DNA of 9,145 nt, taken from assembly GCA_003476705.1 (NCBI GenBank), contig DMVM01000045.1, positions 1 through 9,145 on the forward strand, written 5' to 3'. Shown here in pieces: positions 6,362-9,145 of this stretch. Below the pieces are notes generated by a model that saw only the letters and a program-made list of their open reading frames with translations, made no database searches and was not told the DNA's origin. How positions within the stretch are numbered: the stretch's first letter is position 1; the number at the start of each line of letters is the position of its first letter. This stretch comes from Coprothermobacter sp. Lineage in GTDB: Bacteria; Coprothermobacterota; Coprothermobacteria; Coprothermobacterales; Coprothermobacteraceae. The position numbers and the translations under genes were made by a program.

Positions 6362-6809
6362 TCATGAACTCTTTTATGTGATCAAATACTTCCTGAGCAT
6401 GACCAGCTACTTTTACTTTGCGCCATTCCTTAACTATTTGATTGTCCGGGTTTATGACAAATGTGCTTCTCTCAACGCCCATGGTCTTCTTGCCGTACAT
6501 ATTCTTTTCTTTCCACACACCTAGCGCTTCAGCCAACGCGTGATTCTGGTCGCTTAATAGTACAAAAGGGATGCTCACCTTTTCTTTGAACGTCTTCAGT
6601 CTTTCCACATTATCAGTGGACACACCGATGACGGTCACACCCAGGGTTTTGAAATCTTCATAAAGCCGTGAAAAATCTTCAGCTTCCATGGTGCAACCCG
6701 AAGTCATAGCCTTGGGATAAAAATACAAGACTTTCCAGCCTTGGAAATCACTTACTTTTACCGGTCTGCCCTCTACATCTACAAGTTCGATCTCTTGCCA
6801 GTGTTTCAT
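6354..6809 (-). CDS. bcp: Bcp-type thiol peroxiredoxin, 1-Cys form
   Basis: This thioredoxin-fold enzyme (AhpC-TSA/PrxQ group) reduces hydrogen peroxide and organic peroxides with a thiol donor. From the ATG at 6809 it has 151 residues. The motif YPKAMTSGCT carries the PxxxTxxC pattern with peroxidatic Cys39; the later conserved arginine is in VERSTFVI (about residues 112-119). Cys39 is the only cysteine: the PrxQ resolving position five residues on is Glu44, so the enzyme is 1-Cys and needs an external thiol. I prefer the ATG to the GTG three codons upstream because GAGGT (6817-6821) is 7 nt from the ATG, while the GTG overlaps that site. It is convergent to the SAH hydrolase and divergent from the gene at 6867, 57 bp away. 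A cytosolic oxygen-defence role fits an anaerobe carrying many iron-sulfur enzymes. Confidence 0.93.
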   Translation of the reverse strand: MKHWQEIELVDVEGRPVKVSDFQGWKVLYFYPKAMTSGCTMEAEDFSRLYEDFKTLGVTVIGVSTDNVERLKTFKEKVSIPFVLLSDQNHALAEALGVWKEKNMYGKKTMGVERSTFVINPDNQIVKEWRKVKVAGHAQEVFDHIKEFMKN

Positions 6810-6852
6810 TTTTGCCACCTCACTTTTGAGCTCTCTTTATTTACTTTCTTAG

Positions 6853-6860
6853 ATTATAAT
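6853..6860. promoter_or_regulatory. Symmetric -10 element shared by divergent bcp and MalT-like genes
   Basis: ATTATAAT is its own reverse complement, so TATAAT is present on both strands: 6855-6860 forward and 6858-6853 reverse. Forward it lies 6 nt before the ATG at 6867, implying a leaderless mRNA; reverse it would give bcp a leader of roughly 36 nt holding its GAGGT site. No strong -35 is seen on either side. Confidence 0.6.
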
Positions 6861-6866
6861 TTCATT

Positions 6867-9145
6867 ATGCTTGAAGAGTGGGAGAGGCTTCTGCAGAACA
6901 CTAAGGGTATTGTTTTTATTGATATACCAACAGGGAAAGGGCGTACATATACTCTAAAACAGCTGAAGAAAGTTTGCAAAGCAAAGAGTTTATACAGTGT
7001 GTATTATTCTCCCCTAACAGGTGTAGGGCAGCTCTTCTTTGATCTGCTAAATGCGGTTCGAGAAGACTTTCTCGAAGAGTTCCCTGAGCACGGACCTATT
7101 ATAAGACGGTATCTGCACCACAGATTCTACCCGACTCTCAGCTCATTTAAGCCGTATAGGCCTCTGACTGTTAGCCAAGAGCAAACACTACTTCTAAGTG
7201 CCATGGTGGATTTAGTCAGAGCTTCAGGTATAAAGTACTGGTTCATAGATGATTGGCTACAGGACGATTACAATTATCTGTTTTCTGCGGTCCTACCAGA
7301 GCTGGTAGCCGCCACCGACATAACTGTCGTGGTTGTGGGAGACGTTTTTCCCAGGGAATGGGCTGAAACCGTTTTGGAAAACAGTTCTCTTGATGCTTTC
7401 TTGGGAGATGATTGTTTAGCTGAATACTGCCGCAGGTTTGGATTCAGTGAAGAAGACATTGAAAAAATGATTTCGGAAACGGATGGGAATTGGCACGAAC
7501 TTCTTTTCTTGTGTCAGACGCGTGCTACGAATCTAAGTGATGCTCTCAAAAAGGCAATGAGTGCACTTCCTGAGCAAGCATGTGATTTATTAAATGGATG
7601 TGCTGTCATGGCTGAGAGAAACAGTGCATTTATAAAAGATATTCTTCTAGGCGAGAAAGAAGATTACTCTGCATTGGAAAAGCTGGAGCAACTTCATCTG
7701 GTTTTTTGGGAATCACCTCTTTACAGATTCCCTTCCCCTCGCGTGAGAGAACTGGTGCGTGAGCGAATACCGCAGTCTGAGCAAAAAGCTATTTTGGAAA
7801 GTGTGACCGACGCTATGGCAAAGGTGGGGTACAGCGATTACTGGGGAAGAATTGCTACTCGCTACCGTATTTTAGGAAAGAGGAAAAAAGAAGCTTTTGC
7901 TCTTCTGATGGAGCTGCGGGAGAAGAAAGGTACAGCGGAAGTAATGAAAATAACAGACAGATTGGACCAGTTGGGAGTCAATGGTCCCGGTTACAGGAGG
8001 CTAAAAAGTCTTTGCCAATACTGGACGAATGACCTGCAGGGTGCAGTGGAAACACTGAAGGCACTTAAGAATCCAAACCTGGTGGATTTAGCTAACCTTA
8101 TTAGGTTCCTGTCCTACAGTGGGCAAATAGCCGAAGCGGATAGGTTAGCGTCAGAATTATTGAGGGACAGGGAGGCCATCTACGATTCGCTGTTCTTCCC
8201 ACGAATTGCTGGAGATTTGTCTTTACCGCTGGTCCTAAAGGGAAGGTACAGGGAGGGTTTAGAGCTTCTGGAGCACTTTCTGGAGGTTATAGTAGGTAAA
8301 CCCTATCTAAGGGAGCATTTGGGAGCATATTACAATAGTTTGGGGGTTCTTCTTGCCTACAACGGGCGTCTTTACGCGTCCTACGATGCCTTGCAGCGAG
8401 GTTTGGAGGTCATGGGACCTCTGGATGGATCGGAAGTTTATTTAAGGCTTCTCATAAACCTATCTGATACGGCTTTAGAGCTTGAGGGGCCTTCAGCTTC
8501 TTTTAACTACGTAAATGCAGCCTTTCGCAGCACTGCTCCTTGTAACCTTGCATTGAGAGCCGTAGCTTTGTCAAACTATTGCGCGACGTACTTTCAGTTC
8601 ATGGGACTGCCAAAAGAAGCATTGGAGGAACTCATTTCACTTATGCCAGAGGCTGATACCAAAACACGTTTTGACGTGGGTGAAGTTGTAGTTGGTATTT
8701 ATTGGTTAAGTGGGATGGGGAACTTGACCAAAAACGTACTATCAATGATGAGTGCTGAGAATGACGAGCAGCATTTTAGATATGCTGTTTTTCAGGCAGC
8801 ACTAGGTCTACGCTCATGGAGTGAAGAGCCTTTCCCTTCAATTGGTCTTAGCTCAAGTTTTCCTTTGTATCCAGTTATGTGGCTCTACAAGGAGAACCCT
8901 GAAAGACTTAAGGGTTTAAGCCTATTCAGCAGTGATCGCCCCATAGTGCTTTTCTTTAGAGCTCTTAGACAGAAAGACACAGTGCAGAGTCTCATGGCAT
9001 TTGCTGTGAGAGCTGAGCACGGTTGGTACCTAGCAGATGCCATGTTTATCTACGAACTTTTAGCTTCAGTGGTAGAGGGAGAAGAAAAAGCAGCGTTTTT
9101 AGAAGAAGCCTTGCGTTTAGCTACGCTTTTAGGCTTTTCTGAAAA
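6867..9145 (+). CDS. MalT-like STAND NTPase with helical (TPR-type) repeats, likely transcriptional regulator (3' end outside window)
   Basis: The frame is open for 759 codons to the window end. The N-terminus resembles MalT/LuxR-type STAND ATPases: a P-loop equivalent IDIPTGKGRTYTL (18-30), a Walker B strand YWFIDDW (124-130), a following strand ITVVVVGD (152-159), then a segment with the ETDGNW turn typical of the NTPase C-terminal lobe. From about residue 330 the protein is all-helical, with repeated Ala/Leu/Gly patterns such as YYNSLGVLLAYNGR and YASYDALQRGLEVM, consistent with TPR-type repeats. In the Walker A position the usual GKT is GRT (Arg26), so nucleotide binding may be altered. 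No DNA-binding domain is visible; in relatives it is C-terminal (LuxR HTH or BTAD-type winged helix) and would lie past the right edge. The ATG lacks a Shine-Dalgarno; the -10 placement supports this start. Target genes are unknown; the divergent peroxiredoxin is one candidate. Confidence 0.8.
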   Translation, partial: MLEEWERLLQNTKGIVFIDIPTGKGRTYTLKQLKKVCKAKSLYSVYYSPLTGVGQLFFDLLNAVREDFLEEFPEHGPIIRRYLHHRFYPTLSSFKPYRPLTVSQEQTLLLSAMVDLVRASGIKYWFIDDWLQDDYNYLFSAVLPELVAATDITVVVVGDVFPREWAETVLENSSLDAFLGDDCLAEYCRRFGFSEEDIEKMISETDGNWHELLFLCQTRATNLSDALKKAMSALPEQACDLLNGCAVMAERNSAFIKDILLGEKEDYSALEKLEQLHLVFWESPLYRFPSPRVRELVRERIPQSEQKAILESVTDAMAKVGYSDYWGRIATRYRILGKRKKEAFALLMELREKKGTAEVMKITDRLDQLGVNGPGYRRLKSLCQYWTNDLQGAVETLKALKNPNLVDLANLIRFLSYSGQIAEADRLASELLRDREAIYDSLFFPRIAGDLSLPLVLKGRYREGLELLEHFLEVIVGKPYLREHLGAYYNSLGVLLAYNGRLYASYDALQRGLEVMGPLDGSEVYLRLLINLSDTALELEGPSASFNYVNAAFRSTAPCNLALRAVALSNYCATYFQFMGLPKEALEELISLMPEADTKTRFDVGEVVVGIYWLSGMGNLTKNVLSMMSAENDEQHFRYAVFQAALGLRSWSEEPFPSIGLSSSFPLYPVMWLYKENPERLKGLSLFSSDRPIVLFFRALRQKDTVQSLMAFAVRAEHGWYLADAMFIYELLASVVEGEEKAAFLEEALRLATLLGFSE

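Noticed and set aside
6810..6818. GTG at 6818 as the bcp start
   Set aside because: It overlaps the only good ribosome site (GAGGT at 6817-6821), which is ideally spaced for the ATG at 6809.
1..9145. CRISPR array, insertion sequence, phage, toxin-antitoxin or RNA gene
   Set aside because: No regularly spaced repeats, transposase or integrase frames, terminal inverted repeats, or tRNA-like folds were seen; the window is nearly fully occupied by metabolic and regulatory genes.

Overview
The window looks like chromosome from a thermophilic, fermentative, hydrogen-producing anaerobic bacterium. GC content is moderate. The best hints are a full set of [FeFe]-hydrogenase maturases with a TM1266-type companion protein, a short thermophile/archaeal-type S-adenosylhomocysteine hydrolase, and a radical SAM protein resembling tungsten-enzyme maturases. 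Coprothermobacter is my best guess, with Thermotogota or thermophilic Firmicutes as alternatives; this is inferred from gene content and protein flavour, not from a search.

Positions 1-3744 (minus strand) hold a compact operon read right to left: TM1266-like protein, hydG, a small cysteine-rich ORF, hydE, hydF. HydF runs off the left edge after 265 residues. The genes overlap or nearly touch: 17 bp between the first two, then overlaps of about 23, 41 and 4 bp. HydG and HydE are radical SAM enzymes that build the CO, CN and dithiomethylamine ligands of the 2Fe subcluster, and HydF is the GTPase scaffold that carries it to the hydrogenase. No hydrogenase structural gene is in the window. The leader of this operon contains a 9-bp hairpin that buries the Shine-Dalgarno sequence of the first gene.

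Positions 3745-3995 are a 251-bp divergent intergenic region with a promoter for each side. Positions 3996-6343 (plus strand) encode a SPASM-type radical SAM protein related to tungsten aldehyde oxidoreductase maturases, followed after 38 bp by S-adenosylhomocysteine hydrolase, probably co-transcribed. Convergent to these, separated by a tiny hairpin that can act in both directions, is a 1-Cys Bcp-type peroxiredoxin (minus strand). Divergent from the peroxiredoxin, starting at 6867 and running off the right edge, is a large MalT-like regulator with an N-terminal NTPase module and a long helical-repeat region.

Three themes stand out: an uncharacterised small Cys-rich protein embedded between hydG and hydE; possible RNA-level control of the maturation operon; and two genes whose -10 boxes lie exactly 6 nt before the ATG with no Shine-Dalgarno, implying leaderless mRNAs. 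No tRNA, rRNA, CRISPR, insertion sequence or phage feature was seen, and there is no gene-free stretch above 300 bases.
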